A DNA stretch of 54,682 nt from a bacterium (GTDB taxonomy: Bacteria; Patescibacteriota; Saccharimonadia; Saccharimonadales; SZUA-47). This document shows positions 23,821 to 31,529 of this stretch, in pieces (position 1 is the stretch's first letter; each line of letters opens with the position of its first letter). The position numbers and the translations under genes were made by a program. Where the stretch lies: contig JAUHXF010000005.1 in assembly GCA_030427125.1 (NCBI GenBank), positions 1 through 54,682 of the forward strand, written 5' to 3'. The notes beneath the pieces were generated by a model. That model was not told where the DNA came from. It saw nothing but the letters and a program-made list of their open reading frames with translations, and ran no database searches.

Positions 23821-24384
23821 TTATTCTACCGCCACCCTCGTCGCTAATTGTCGTATGGTTTCTACGTTACTGTTAGTGTCCACTTCGGGTGCATTCACTA
23901 CAGTGAGTACGTCGCAGTTAAGCTCGTGTGCAACTTGCTGTACGATTGAAAGTTGATGTTGCTGAATATCATCTATTTCGTCAACGCTTTTCATCACGCT
24001 TTTTCTAGCACCCTGCATATTCCGTTTCTGTACTCTTTCTATGATAATTTCAGGCGGAGCAGTTATCACTACATACCAATCAGGTAGCATTAAGCCTTCA
24101 ACATCCAGTACCGATTGGAGGGTGTCCGAGCTTGAGCGTACCACGTGACTGGACAAGAATAGTGGAGTTAGTTCTTTCATTCTTAATGCTACGCTAGCTA
24201 CTGCTTGTCTTACATCTGGAGCACTATCAACTGAGGCTAACCCATCTTTATCGGTTTGTAGCTGTCGCCCTAGCTCATCACCAAAATTTCGTCTATTTAT
24301 TCGCTCTATTCCTGCAAGCGATTTATCTAATAGATAGTCTTTACCGACTCCAGTTACTCCGGTTACTGTAACTAATCTACTCAT
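23821..24384 (-). CDS. P-loop nucleotide kinase-like protein
   Basis: A 187-residue P-loop kinase. The Walker A is GVTGVGKD (residues 9-16), with Asp after the Lys as in many phage-type deoxynucleoside monophosphate kinases, rather than Ser/Thr. A 'VVITAPPEIIIERVQKRNMQGARKS' region (shown in part) resembles the LID/arginine helix of NMP kinases. It likely phosphorylates a (d)NMP or a related small molecule. It heads the cassette: minus-strand TTGACT-17-TATTGT ends 7 nt before the ATG, giving a leaderless mRNA. Neighbours suggest nucleotide metabolism. Confidence 0.7.
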   Translation of the reverse strand: MSRLVTVTGVTGVGKDYLLDKSLAGIERINRRNFGDELGRQLQTDKDGLASVDSAPDVRQAVASVALRMKELTPLFLSSHVVRSSSDTLQSVLDVEGLMLPDWYVVITAPPEIIIERVQKRNMQGARKSVMKSVDEIDDIQQHQLSIVQQVAHELNCDVLTVVNAPEVDTNSNVETIRQLATRVAVE

Positions 24385-24391
24385 TAATAAT

Positions 24392-24420
24392 ACAATAGTC
24401 CAATATTGCTAATTAGTCAA
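24392..24420 (-). promoter_or_regulatory. Promoter of the kinase-methyltransferase-MazG cassette
   Basis: TTGACT (24415-24420), 17-bp spacer, TATTGT (24392-24397), 7 nt before the ATG at 24384. No operator-like repeat is obvious. Confidence 0.65.
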
Positions 24421-24544
24421 AATAGATTAAGAATATTTACATTAGAAATGTTTATGCTATAGAGATACATTGTTGCTGGATAGTGCATTTTTAGGTTGGA
24501 TTCTGGTGTATTTCGCTGTAAGTTTCGTAGTGCCTGTATAACGG

Positions 24545-24594
24545 GCGGATAGTTTAGCGTATTTGCCTTTCTCCTTGCGAGTTCGAGCCTGTGA
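24545..24594 (+). other. Degenerate tRNA-like sequence
   Basis: The 50-bp stretch starts GCGGATAGTTTAGC, like a tRNA acceptor/D-arm, and ends with GCGAGTTCGAGCC, like a T-arm, but the T-stem and acceptor no longer pair and the anticodon arm is missing or collapsed. It may be the remnant of a tRNA (Gly-like) broken by insertion. The remainder of 24385-24674 is AT-rich and holds only the cassette promoter and the corA Shine-Dalgarno. Confidence 0.35.
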
Positions 24595-24674
24595 ATTTTT
24601 TGAATAGTAGTATGTAAAAACAGATGTTTTCTTCAGTCGTAAAAGCAGTTACAATACTGCTTAAGGATACAAAC

Positions 24675-25598
24675 ATGCAAACAACGTATTTTAGAAATAT
24701 TCGATCACAGATTCTTGAGGAAATTGATGCACCGAAGCGCGGAGCATGGTTGCGTGTTGTTGATCCAAGCAAAGAAGAGCTCGCAGAATTAGAGCAAAAG
24801 TACAGTTTAAACGCTGACCTCTTGGCCGACGGAATCGACCTATACGAAGTACCTCGTATTGAACATGACAATGGCAATTTATATGTGTATGTTCGTTATT
24901 GTCGCCCAGCAGGAGAAAGTACGAGCACACATCCATTACTAATTGTTGTGATGCCGGACATGCTCATGACAGTTTCTCGCATCAAATCTGATCCAGTCAC
25001 TGAACTCGTTGAGTCTGGAAAAGTCGTAACAACACAGAAGTTAAAGACAGTACTGCAGCTGCTAACTGAACTGAACCGTGGGTATCGTAAGCATTTGAAT
25101 CAGGTCACTAAAAACATCGTGTTTACCCGTAAACGACTGCAAAGCAAAATCGTCAGCAATGACGATATTTTAAATTTCATCGATGTTGAAGAAGATTTAA
25201 ATGAGTTCTTGGCGGCGCTGCAGCCGTACGGTATTGTGCTGCAAGCGTTATTGAATGGAAAATATATGAAATTACACGAGGAAGATAAAGATCTTATCGA
25301 AGATCTGTCTTTGTCTGCTTCTGAATTGATAGAACTAACCAGAAGCCGGCTCAAAACAATCTCAAATATCCGCGAAGCCTACAGTACGATTGCAACAAAT
25401 GAACTAAACAAAGTGTTTAAGCGGCTTACTAGTATTGCTATTTTCCTAGCTATACCGACTATTGTTGGTGGGCTCTATGGAATGAATGTCCTGTTGCCGC
25501 TAGAAAACAATCCGAACGCATTCTGGATCGTACTCGGCATCATAACAGTTATTATGATTTTGTTCATCAGTTATTTCCGCCGTAACAAATGGCTGTAG
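24675..25598 (+). CDS. corA: CorA-family divalent cation transporter
   Basis: A 307-residue channel for Mg2+ (or Co2+/Ni2+). The long N-terminal cytoplasmic domain with alpha-helical funnel is followed by two C-terminal helices; the selectivity motif GMN is in 'GLYGMNVLLPLENN' between them and the tail 'SYFRRNKWL' is basic as usual. The ATG at 24675 follows AAGGA and aligns with family starts; the longer frame to 24624 is rejected. It converges on the beta-propeller protein gene with a 2-bp gap. Confidence 0.95.
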   Translation: MQTTYFRNIRSQILEEIDAPKRGAWLRVVDPSKEELAELEQKYSLNADLLADGIDLYEVPRIEHDNGNLYVYVRYCRPAGESTSTHPLLIVVMPDMLMTVSRIKSDPVTELVESGKVVTTQKLKTVLQLLTELNRGYRKHLNQVTKNIVFTRKRLQSKIVSNDDILNFIDVEEDLNEFLAALQPYGIVLQALLNGKYMKLHEEDKDLIEDLSLSASELIELTRSRLKTISNIREAYSTIATNELNKVFKRLTSIAIFLAIPTIVGGLYGMNVLLPLENNPNAFWIVLGIITVIMILFISYFRRNKWL

Positions 25599-25600
25599 TA

Positions 25601-26896
25601 TCAATCTAGATATCGCCACTGCGCACTTGAGCCAAAGACCTCTTCAATGAGTTCACCGTTTGAGTGAAGAATTTTAATTGTACTGTTTTGAGGTTGCGAA
25701 TTCAGTGAGTAGTTGTCGTATATGACGGGCTTCGGTGATAGTTCAAGACTAATAAATTCATCATTCACGCTAATATTAATGTCGTGAATCCTCATATTCG
25801 GATCAGGACTGTAGAGGTCGCTCGCCTGTTGATCGACAATCTTTACCACATCAGTTTCTAGGTCTGTGCCAGTAAAATCAACTCGTACCGCATATGCAGT
25901 AAGATCCTTAGAAAGCGTAGACAGTGAAGTTGTTAAGCCCAGGTCGACATCAGTTACATTACCGCTAAAAGTTTCAATAACGTTTATAAGACCAGGGTTT
26001 CTTTCGGGGCGCTCTACAGCCACGCCGGAATTATCAGGGAAATATCTTACGATTTTGCTAATAACACCTAGCGGCAGAGCAGGTTTCGTGTCATATATAT
26101 TATCAACATAGAGCGTGAAGTCCGATTTATCTCTGTATAGGAGAGTCTGACCATCTTCAGCTACCGTTGCTTCGAGTATTTCAATAGGGTTGCCATCTTC
26201 CTGGAGGAGTTCGAATGTATTATTAGTGGCATCATATACATATGTTTCAGTTGATCTTGAATCCTCTTGTACATATGAAATTACGTAGAGGTCTCCGAAT
26301 AACGAGCCATAAAGCGAGCGTAAAGTGCCGACAGGTTCAGTGAGAATCTTTCTTCCTTTAGAGGCTTCAATTAGTCGTATGTCATCGTTTACTTTTTCTG
26401 CAACGAGCAATGTCTTTTTACCATGAACAAAGTCATAAATCGTTTCTGACTCATAAAGTAATTTTTTCTCACCAGAAACGATTTTCTCGTATATAGCGTC
26501 ATTGCGGTTTTCGTTTCGCTCTAGATATACATACGAATTAGTAGCTGTATGAAATGAATGTTCAGCTTCACTAATCTTGTCTCTCGTGTCTCGCATATTT
26601 TCTATCGATATTGTGTATTCGGTATCAGAGTTAAGTGTCTCATCGAAGCGAACACTAACAACACGACTGTTTATATTGAGCTCAAATGGAATGTGGGGTT
26701 CTATTGTAATTACTGGCTGAGATTCTTCATCAATACGGGTATTCATGGTCAGTGTTACGGCAGAAGGAAATGCAGTATTGTCATAGGAAACACTGCTTAT
26801 CTGTGGTCCACTGTTTTGTGCATGAATCCCAAGCAGAATAGATATAGCAAAGGACAGTACGATTACGAAAGCAAACCGGTTCTTATTAAAAGACAT
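25601..26896 (-). CDS. Membrane-anchored Ig-like/beta-propeller protein
   Basis: A 431-residue extracytoplasmic protein with an N-terminal anchor or signal (residues 7-26). Residues ~28-120 look like a SbsA-type Ig fold (Big_5; 'PQISSVSYDNTAFPSAVTLTMN' region ending 'DTEYTISIENMRDT'), followed by about 300 residues of repeating beta strands like a propeller. It is the last of four genes behind the Fur-type regulator and overlaps the preceding gene by 11 bp, so a surface role linked to metal uptake is an inference. Confidence 0.7.
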   Translation of the reverse strand: MSFNKNRFAFVIVLSFAISILLGIHAQNSGPQISSVSYDNTAFPSAVTLTMNTRIDEESQPVITIEPHIPFELNINSRVVSVRFDETLNSDTEYTISIENMRDTRDKISEAEHSFHTATNSYVYLERNENRNDAIYEKIVSGEKKLLYESETIYDFVHGKKTLLVAEKVNDDIRLIEASKGRKILTEPVGTLRSLYGSLFGDLYVISYVQEDSRSTETYVYDATNNTFELLQEDGNPIEILEATVAEDGQTLLYRDKSDFTLYVDNIYDTKPALPLGVISKIVRYFPDNSGVAVERPERNPGLINVIETFSGNVTDVDLGLTTSLSTLSKDLTAYAVRVDFTGTDLETDVVKIVDQQASDLYSPDPNMRIHDINISVNDEFISLELSPKPVIYDNYSLNSQPQNSTIKILHSNGELIEEVFGSSAQWRYLD

Positions 26897-27572
26897 ATGG
26901 GTTGTCAGGCTCCTCGATTGAAGTTATATCTTCAGGCACCAGAATGAAGTCTCCATCTACTTCGGTGAAAGATCCAGTTATTCGATACCAGTTATTGGCG
27001 GAGAGTTCGTTGCCGGCACTGTTACGAACTCGAATTGTTACGGGGGTCGCATCGACGGCACAGCAAGATATTCTAAAACGCGCGATGGAAACAGTGGTAT
27101 TGTCGTAGAGCGCGAAACCTTCGATAACCGCAGTCTTATCTTGTATTTGCTCTGCCGGGGGTTGCTTTGCCAGCAATGATGACCACCCTGATATTGTTAA
27201 ATTAGAGTAATCTTGAGAAAAATCGTCATATGATGATGCGCTAACCTCTTCTACAGAATAATTTGACTGCTCGCGGTTAAGCGCAGCACGGCTGCTTAGT
27301 GTTTGTACGGGGAGAAATAATATGACGGTACAGAATACAAAGGTGAGAGAAGCGGAAACACTTGTACTATTTTGTAGTTTTCTATTACTGAATAGATTGA
27401 TAGACAACAGCACACCGCTAGCGGTAATTAACGTCACAGTAAACAGTTCATAACGAGGATGAATATATCGCGTCAAATCATCATATGGCCACAAGCTAAT
27501 GATACTAATACATAAGAAAAGAGCAGACAGTGAAAGAGTGACTTCTCTGTTTAATAATTTCTTAAATAACAT
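26886..27572 (-). CDS. DUF1980/TIGR03943 permease-partner protein
   Basis: A 228-residue protein with three or four N-terminal helices and an extracytoplasmic C-terminal OB-like domain ('ISGWSSLLA', 'VIEGFALYD', 'ARFRISCCAVDATPVTIRV', 'WYRITGSFTEVDGDFILVPEDI', where shown). This is the YcgQ/TIGR03943 family, nearly always encoded beside a DUF318 permease as here. The 'CC' is conserved in the family and may bind metal. It overlaps the permease gene by 11 bp. Confidence 0.87.
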   Translation of the reverse strand: MLFKKLLNREVTLSLSALFLCISIISLWPYDDLTRYIHPRYELFTVTLITASGVLLSINLFSNRKLQNSTSVSASLTFVFCTVILFLPVQTLSSRAALNREQSNYSVEEVSASSYDDFSQDYSNLTISGWSSLLAKQPPAEQIQDKTAVIEGFALYDNTTVSIARFRISCCAVDATPVTIRVRNSAGNELSANNWYRITGSFTEVDGDFILVPEDITSIEEPDNPYVF

Positions 27573-28551
27573 AGTGCACCCCTAGTGAAATCGTAAGCAC
27601 GAGTACTGCAATCAGTGTACTTGCTCGCAACAGAAGCGAGTTAGTGAAAGTGGTGCGTAAAAGTGCAAGCATCTTAATGTCGACCATCGGTCCAAGAAGC
27701 AAGAATGCAAGAATAGCAGAGGTCGGGAATACACTCGCGAGTGCGAGTGCGAAAAATGCATCAACATTTGCACAAATTGATACGACAAATGCCAGCAGCA
27801 TCATAACAAGAATTGCAATAATTGGGTCGGCAGATAGTGTGAGTAAAACACTTCTTGGGACTGCAGTTTGAATAATGCCAGCTAGCACGCTGCCACCCAC
27901 AAGTGACGGCAGTAAAAGCTGCGCCTCGCCACTAAAACGCTCTGAGAACTCAAGTATATTTTTCTTCAGCCCGGCGTTAGGCTCGTGTTGGTGGGTTTTT
28001 TCGATATTGCAGTATTGGATGAAATCCTCATTGAGCACATCTGTCTTTTTGTATGATGAAAACACCCACCCGACTATATTCGCGATAATAAATGCACCGA
28101 TTAAACGCAACAAGACCATTTGCCCACCATCATTGAACGCCTGTGACGTCGTCAGTAATGTGATTGGATTGATAATTGGAGCGGCAAATAAAAACGTCAG
28201 GACTGATGCAGGGGCAACGCCTTTCATAACGAAGCCGCGTGCTGTTGGCACATTCCCACACTCACAGACAGGTAGGAAGCTCCCCGTCAGGCTTAAGACT
28301 ATACGCTGGAGCCAAGGTTGTTTCGGTAGCACAGAAAGAAGCCAGCGCTGCGAAACGTACATTTGAATTAAGACTGAGAAGAATACACCTAAAAATATAA
28401 AGGGAAGTGATTCATATAGAATACCGAGCGTGAATGTTATCCCATCACCAAGTAGGGCCGGTAAGGAGACCGTATCTACATTCGATCTAATGACAGTAGC
28501 GACGACTGCAAAGAGTAATAGACCACCAAAAAACAAACGCCTCTGCTTCAT
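27562..28551 (-). CDS. DUF318/ArsP-type permease (YcgR-like)
   Basis: A 329-residue membrane protein with eight or so helices. 'FLPVCECGNVPTARGFVMKGVAPA' (shown in part) contains the conserved CECG motif of the DUF318 permease family. In Bacillus the ycgR-ycgQ pair is controlled by the zinc regulator Zur, matching the Fur-type gene 14 bp upstream here. A role in zinc homeostasis under limitation is likely. A TATACT box 6 nt before the ATG suggests an extra internal leaderless promoter. Confidence 0.88.
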   Translation of the reverse strand: MKQRRLFFGGLLLFAVVATVIRSNVDTVSLPALLGDGITFTLGILYESLPFIFLGVFFSVLIQMYVSQRWLLSVLPKQPWLQRIVLSLTGSFLPVCECGNVPTARGFVMKGVAPASVLTFLFAAPIINPITLLTTSQAFNDGGQMVLLRLIGAFIIANIVGWVFSSYKKTDVLNEDFIQYCNIEKTHQHEPNAGLKKNILEFSERFSGEAQLLLPSLVGGSVLAGIIQTAVPRSVLLTLSADPIIAILVMMLLAFVVSICANVDAFFALALASVFPTSAILAFLLLGPMVDIKMLALLRTTFTNSLLLRASTLIAVLVLTISLGVHYVI

Positions 28552-28565
28552 ACCTTAAGTATAAT

Positions 28566-28991
28566 CTACGCGAAGCGATTGGAGTGACAAGAACTACAAG
28601 AGCCGCGGAGTTCGAGGCTGTGCGAAGAAGCGTTGAAGCCGTATTTTTGCTCAAGTTTTCTTAATTCTCGTTCAAACCCAACTGACTCCTCGAATGAAAT
28701 GACTGCTCCACACGAATCGCATGTCATATGGTGGTGGTGGCTACGGAACATATCGCTCAGCTCAACCTTGTATTTCCAGCCGGTATATATACGATGCGTG
28801 ACTCCAATTTCCTCAAAGAGCTCAAGATTTCTGTACACTGTCGCTTCATCCATGTTGTCTGCGAGATGAACGAGTCTCTGAATGGTGCAGGGTGTTTTCT
28901 GCTTTGTTAGAATCTCAAACAGTTCAAGCCGTTCTTTGGTCTTAAAATACCCATTCTTTTTAATATGGCGCTTGAACTTCTCTATGAGCAT
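28566..28991 (-). CDS. Fur-family regulator, probably Zur
   Basis: A 141-residue metal-dependent repressor. Winged helix ('TPCTIQRLVHLADNMDEATVYRNLELFEEIGV' region), then a His-rich hinge 'SHHHHMTCDSCGAV' and a second CxxC near the end ('CSSCHSN'), giving the structural Zn(Cys)4 site. Neighbours (YcgR/YcgQ-type permease pair and a divergent ZIP transporter) point to zinc. Its promoter, minus-strand TTGCAA-18-TATAAA, overlaps the palindrome at 29029-29047, so autorepression is likely. Confidence 0.9.
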   Translation of the reverse strand: MLIEKFKRHIKKNGYFKTKERLELFEILTKQKTPCTIQRLVHLADNMDEATVYRNLELFEEIGVTHRIYTGWKYKVELSDMFRSHHHHMTCDSCGAVISFEESVGFERELRKLEQKYGFNASSHSLELRGSCSSCHSNRFA

Positions 28992-29028
28992 GCAATTTTA
29001 CCTTGTTTATACGAATAGTATAGTTAAG

Positions 29029-29047
29029 ATTGCAAAAAATTTGCAAT
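29029..29047. promoter_or_regulatory. Putative Zur box shared by divergent promoters
   Basis: Perfect inverted repeat ATTGCAAA-AAA-TTTGCAAT. Its right arm contains the plus-strand -35 (TTGCAA 29041-29046, 17 bp, TAGGAT 29064-29069) and its left arm the minus-strand -35 TTGCAA. Binding by the Fur-type protein would shut off both the ZIP gene and the regulator/permease operon. Confidence 0.7.
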
Positions 29048-29151
29048 TTAAACTATAAAAATCTAGGATGAGATGTAGTCTTGGGTAGAGCTTTCGTAAC
29101 TATTTGAGCTTTCAAAATGTCCACATTAAATCAACACAGAAGGTAACGTAC

Positions 29152-30024
29152 ATGTTAAATGTTATATTTTTCTCATTAGTTGGCGGGTTGTTGTCACTCT
29201 CCGGAGCACTCATATTATTTAGAAACAATAAACAGGCAAAAAAAGTAGCAAAGTACGCAACACCGTTCGCGGCGGGTGTTTTGTTGGCTGCAGCATTCAC
29301 TGATTTACTCCCTGAAGCGATAGAGCTAAAAGATGTACGACCAGTACTTATCGCCGCACTAGGAGGTATCATTCTATTTTTCCTTCTAGAACGTTATGTG
29401 CGCGTCTTTCATCATCATCACGATGAAGATGTGGCGGGTAATCGATCTCAAAATTCACTCATTATTATTGGTGACACACTGCATAATATACTTGATGGTG
29501 TCGCGATTGGCGCAGCCTTTTTGATTGATGTTCCAACCGGTGTTGTGGCTGCTTTAGCTGTTGCTGCACACGAAATACCACAGGAGATTGGCGACTTTGG
29601 CCTACTTATAAAAAACGGTATGTCTCGAAAGCGAGTAGTTATCGTTAACGCATTGAGCGCTCTTGCTACAACGGTCGCCGCTGTCATCGTATACGCAGTT
29701 GGTGATAGTGAAAGCACATTTGTACCGTATCTATTGGCGCTTACGGCAGGCTTCTTTATCTATATCGCTGCGAGCGACATCATTCCCGAGATTCATGGAA
29801 AATCTGATAAACGGGACATCCGTCCATGGCTACTCGTATTTGGTGCTGCCTTTATTATGGTAGTGTCACCACTCGCGCATGACTATATCGATGCAGGTCA
29901 TTCCCATGATGAGAGCCACGAATCTCTCCATGAACATGATGAGCACGATGATGCAGATGAGCACGAAGATTATCACGATGAGCATGACGATCATGAAGAA
30001 GAACACGACGACGAAAAACAATAG
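29152..30024 (+). CDS. ZIP-family metal transporter
   Basis: A 290-residue importer of zinc or related divalent metals with eight helices. Metal-pathway motifs are 'HNILDGVAIGAA' and 'HEIPQEIGDFG' in helices IV and V. There is a short His cluster 'HHHHDED' in the central loop and a ~45-residue C-terminal tail made mostly of His, Asp and Glu, likely a metal-collecting tail. The ATG at 29152 follows AGAAGG. It is divergent from the Fur/Zur operon and shares its operator. Confidence 0.93.
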   Translation: MLNVIFFSLVGGLLSLSGALILFRNNKQAKKVAKYATPFAAGVLLAAAFTDLLPEAIELKDVRPVLIAALGGIILFFLLERYVRVFHHHHDEDVAGNRSQNSLIIIGDTLHNILDGVAIGAAFLIDVPTGVVAALAVAAHEIPQEIGDFGLLIKNGMSRKRVVIVNALSALATTVAAVIVYAVGDSESTFVPYLLALTAGFFIYIAASDIIPEIHGKSDKRDIRPWLLVFGAAFIMVVSPLAHDYIDAGHSHDESHESLHEHDEHDDADEHEDYHDEHDDHEEEHDDEKQ

Positions 30025-30036
30025 TACACTGTATGA

Positions 30037-30444
30037 ATGGTTGTAGATAATGCCCATATAGTGTTATATGGATTACTTACGATATTAGGTGCTTGGTCCA
30101 TATGCTGGCTCATTACAGGGTTATATAAATCACAAACCGACAAAGAGCACAGGTATTACTGGTTAACGCATGCTGTATGGGTGACGGTTAATCTGACCAT
30201 TTTTGGGTTTGGTTTGTTCGCTATCTCAAATGCGACGCTTGATACTGAATTTGTAACGCTGCAAAGAAACATAGTTGCCGTGAATGCGTTGCTTGATATC
30301 GGCTACATGGCAGTCGCAAAGTATCTGCAGAAGACTGAAAGGCCCAACAGGCAACAAATTGGGAAGGCTATTTTCATACAGGGATTATTCCTGCTCATAC
30401 TGGACAGTATCTTTGCGGTTATTTTTACGTTACTGCTGCTTTGA
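30037..30444 (+). CDS. Hypothetical four-helix membrane protein
   Basis: A 135-residue protein with four hydrophobic segments (about 6-28, 43-65, 78-98, 110-133) and short polar loops; arrangement similar to small DUF6992-like membrane proteins, but I cannot assign it. The start ATG is 6 nt after TACACT (30025-30030), so a leaderless message separate from the ZIP gene is likely. Confidence 0.6.
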   Translation: MVVDNAHIVLYGLLTILGAWSICWLITGLYKSQTDKEHRYYWLTHAVWVTVNLTIFGFGLFAISNATLDTEFVTLQRNIVAVNALLDIGYMAVAKYLQKTERPNRQQIGKAIFIQGLFLLILDSIFAVIFTLLLL

Positions 30445-30467
30445 TGCTCTAAGGTACAATAGTGCTT

Positions 30468-31529
30468 ATGGAATGGGTAATTATTAGCTTACTTGTCATG
30501 AATGCAGCATTTTTGATTGTGTTGTTTGCACGCTCACGGCAAAAGCAACCGGAATCAGGCGAATCAAAATTACTGCAACAAAATCTCAACCATTTGTCTG
30601 ACAACGTCACAAAACTACAAGAGAAGTTACAGCAACAAATTGATTACAAGCTTGATAAAAATGCTCAAAGCATGGCTAAGCAACTTGCGAGTAGCGAAAA
30701 GATTGTGAAAGACGTGACTGAGCGCCTCACAAAGCTTGATGACACAAATAAACGAGTCGTTGATGTGGCAGATGAGCTTAAGCAATTGCAGAATGTTCTG
30801 CAGAACCCGAAGCAGCGAGGCGTGCTCGGCGAGTTTTATTTAGAACAAATTCTCCAGAACCTCTTACCGCCGAGTGCGTATTCACTGCAGTATAAAATTT
30901 CTGATGGTAATGTCGTTGACGCAGCAATTCATCTAGATGATAAAGTGTTGCCAATAGACAGCAAGTTTAGTCTAGAAAATTATAATCGTCTCCTAGATGC
31001 AAAAGACGGTGAACGTGCAGTGTATGAAAAAGCATTTAAAGAAGATTTGAAAAAACGCATTGATGAGACCGCCAAATACATTCAGCCAAAGAAAGGTACC
31101 CTCGAGCAAGCATTAATGTTTATTCCGTCAGAAGCGATATATTATGATCTGCTAGCTAACAAAGTTGGAACAAGTGGCGTGTCAGGCCGAGATCTGATGC
31201 AATACGCAGCTGCTGAAAAGCGAGTTGTTATTGTCGGTCCAAGCACGCTCAGCGCGATGCTACAAGTTATCGTACAGGGATTAAAAAGTCTCGAGATTCA
31301 GAAAGATACAGATAAAATCCGCAAGAATATTGAACAACTACAGAAGCATCTTATTGCATATGATGGGTATTTTAAGAAAATTGGAAATAGCCTTGGAGCA
31401 ACGGTTGGTCACTACAACAATGCCTCAAAAGAACTCGGAAAAATCGATAAAGATATTGTGAAAATTGGTGGCGGAGATAACGTCATCGAGAGTGATGCTG
31501 TTGAGCGACCTGCTCAACAAGATGATTAG
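30468..31529 (+). CDS. rmuC: DNA recombination protein RmuC
   Basis: A 353-residue protein with an N-terminal membrane anchor (residues 2-19), a coiled coil (about 30-105) and the RmuC nuclease-like domain: 'QRGVLGEFYLEQILQNLLP', 'VDAAIHLDDKVLPIDSKFSLENY' (parts), 'LMFIPSEAIYYDLL', 'VIVGPSTLSAMLQVI'. RmuC limits inversions at short inverted repeats and has been linked to phage defence roles in some genomes. The ATG at 30468 lies 7 nt after TACAAT (30455-30460), so leaderless; the GTG two codons earlier is not needed. Confidence 0.93.
   Translation: MEWVIISLLVMNAAFLIVLFARSRQKQPESGESKLLQQNLNHLSDNVTKLQEKLQQQIDYKLDKNAQSMAKQLASSEKIVKDVTERLTKLDDTNKRVVDVADELKQLQNVLQNPKQRGVLGEFYLEQILQNLLPPSAYSLQYKISDGNVVDAAIHLDDKVLPIDSKFSLENYNRLLDAKDGERAVYEKAFKEDLKKRIDETAKYIQPKKGTLEQALMFIPSEAIYYDLLANKVGTSGVSGRDLMQYAAAEKRVVIVGPSTLSAMLQVIVQGLKSLEIQKDTDKIRKNIEQLQKHLIAYDGYFKKIGNSLGATVGHYNNASKELGKIDKDIVKIGGGDNVIESDAVERPAQQDD

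Noticed and set aside
21727-24600. A complete integrative element with integrase
   Set aside because: No recombinase, replication or transfer gene is present; only the duplicated tRNA end and a small cassette are seen.
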